Below, piece by piece: positions 63,428 to 64,000 of a stretch of DNA of 64,000 bases. The position numbers were made by a program, and so were the translations under genes. The DNA comes from Planctomycetota bacterium. Its GTDB lineage: Bacteria > Planctomycetota > UBA1135 > UBA2386. A model generated the notes under the pieces. It made no database searches. It worked only from the letters and a program-made list of their open reading frames with translations, and had not been told where the DNA came from. Position 1 is the first letter of the stretch. Each line of letters opens with the position of its first letter. The stretch covers positions 1 through 64,000 of the forward strand of contig JAEUHR010000010.1 in assembly GCA_016794425.1 (NCBI GenBank), given 5' to 3'.

Positions 63428-64000
63428 ATGGCGTGCCGCACCTCGATCGCTCCGCTCCTGTTCCTCGCCTCGGTCGCGGCCCAGTCGCCGCTCGTGGTGC
63501 CGGCTTCGCACGGCGCGCAGGAGGGTACCGCCAGCACCAACGTGCCGTTCGGCCGCAGCACGCCGGTGCGCGTGCAGTGCGCCTACGACGCGATGCTGTT
63601 CGCGGCGCCGGTCGTGATCACGGCGATCGCGTTCCGGCTCGACGGCGGCACGGCGGCGCTGCAGAAGCAGGTCGAGGTCGAGCTGCGCATGTCGACGCTG
63701 CCGTCGTCGCTGGTCGGCATGTCGCTCGACTTCGCGAGCAACCGCGGCGCCGACGAGACGATCGTGCTGCCGCAGCAGATCCTGACGCTGCCGGCGCAGG
63801 CTGCGTCGGCTGTGCCGAACGCGTTCCTGCCGCCGATCCCGCTGTCGACGCCGTTCGCCTACGACCCTGCCGCCGGCGCGCTGCTGATCGAGATCGTCGT
63901 CCATGCGCAGCCGCCCGGCGCCTACTCGCTGGACGTGACCTACGCCTGCGACAGCCCGGACATCGGGCTCGGCAACAACGTCTGCACGCAGTCGAACGGC
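63428..64000 (+). CDS. secreted protein of unknown function, partial (right edge)
   Basis: The frame is open from the ATG at 63428 to the right edge (191 codons seen). A signal peptide (MACRTSIAPLLFLASVAAQ) precedes ASHGAQEGTASTNVPFGRSTPVRVQCAYDAMLF, then beta-rich sequence with LTLPAQAASAVPNAFLPPIPLSTPFAYDPAAGALLIEI. The even strand pattern suggests a beta-sandwich surface protein. I do not recognise a named family. It is divergent from the receiver-like gene. Confidence 0.65.
   Translation, partial: MACRTSIAPLLFLASVAAQSPLVVPASHGAQEGTASTNVPFGRSTPVRVQCAYDAMLFAAPVVITAIAFRLDGGTAALQKQVEVELRMSTLPSSLVGMSLDFASNRGADETIVLPQQILTLPAQAASAVPNAFLPPIPLSTPFAYDPAAGALLIEIVVHAQPPGAYSLDVTYACDSPDIGLGNNVCTQSNG

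Overview
The window is a gene-dense, very GC-rich (about 70% by eye) bacterial chromosome segment with third positions almost saturated in G/C. Genes often overlap by ATGA or GTGA, GTG starts are frequent and Shine-Dalgarno sequences are often weak or absent. A planctomycete (Planctomycetota) outside the classic Pirellula group is the best guess. The reasons are an ECF sigma factor paired with a short Cys/His zinc-finger protein and a membrane coiled-coil protein, a membrane-anchored Ser/Thr kinase beside an FHA protein, system II cytochrome c assembly (ResB/CcsA), and many secreted proteins of unknown family. This is inference; a myxobacterium-like lineage (MglA-type GTPase, high GC) is the main alternative. 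No phage, IS element or CRISPR array was seen.

Layout. 1-1.6 kb: catalase-peroxidase katG (cut by the left edge) with a lipoprotein-type N-terminus and a PerR/Fur-type palindrome upstream. 1.7-5.3 kb: a SAM-I riboswitch followed by an overlapping methionine operon (homoserine dehydrogenase, MetX-type acyltransferase, cystathionine gamma-synthase). 5.3-17.3 kb: TerC-type membrane protein, Na+/solute symporter, PcrA/UvrD helicase, a sigma-54 activator lacking a DNA-binding domain, a zinc-ribbon methyltransferase, a NatA/NatB-like ABC exporter, an FAD oxidoreductase and a small membrane protein. 17.3-23.6 kb: metK, a HEAT-repeat membrane protein, pyruvate kinase, rplM-rpsI and yebC.

23.6-31.1 kb is a signalling island: degenerate GGDEF protein, long coiled-coil/FHA protein, Ser/Thr kinase, ECF sigma factor, zinc-finger anti-sigma candidate and a membrane coiled-coil protein, with the motif AATAGTCGG recurring upstream of three of them. 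31.3-39.7 kb: sucCD, tatA, polyprenyl diphosphate synthase, a lipoprotein and resB-ccsA, consistent with quinone- and cytochrome-based respiration. 39.7-47.8 kb: a FolD lacking its catalytic lysine, rhomboid protease, a secreted protein, serS and a gspG-H-I-J pseudopilin operon.

47.9-60 kb: S9 peptidase, lipoproteins, an NHL propeller protein, comEC, coaD, a RidA protein, membrane proteins, a Cys-less thioredoxin-fold protein, a tandem ABC ATPase and an M16-like secreted protein. 60.1-64 kb: an MglA-type GTPase fused to a histidine kinase in one chain (the most unusual gene here), tRNA-Lys, tRNA-His, a second ECF sigma factor, a receiver-like protein and the start of a secreted protein cut by the right edge.
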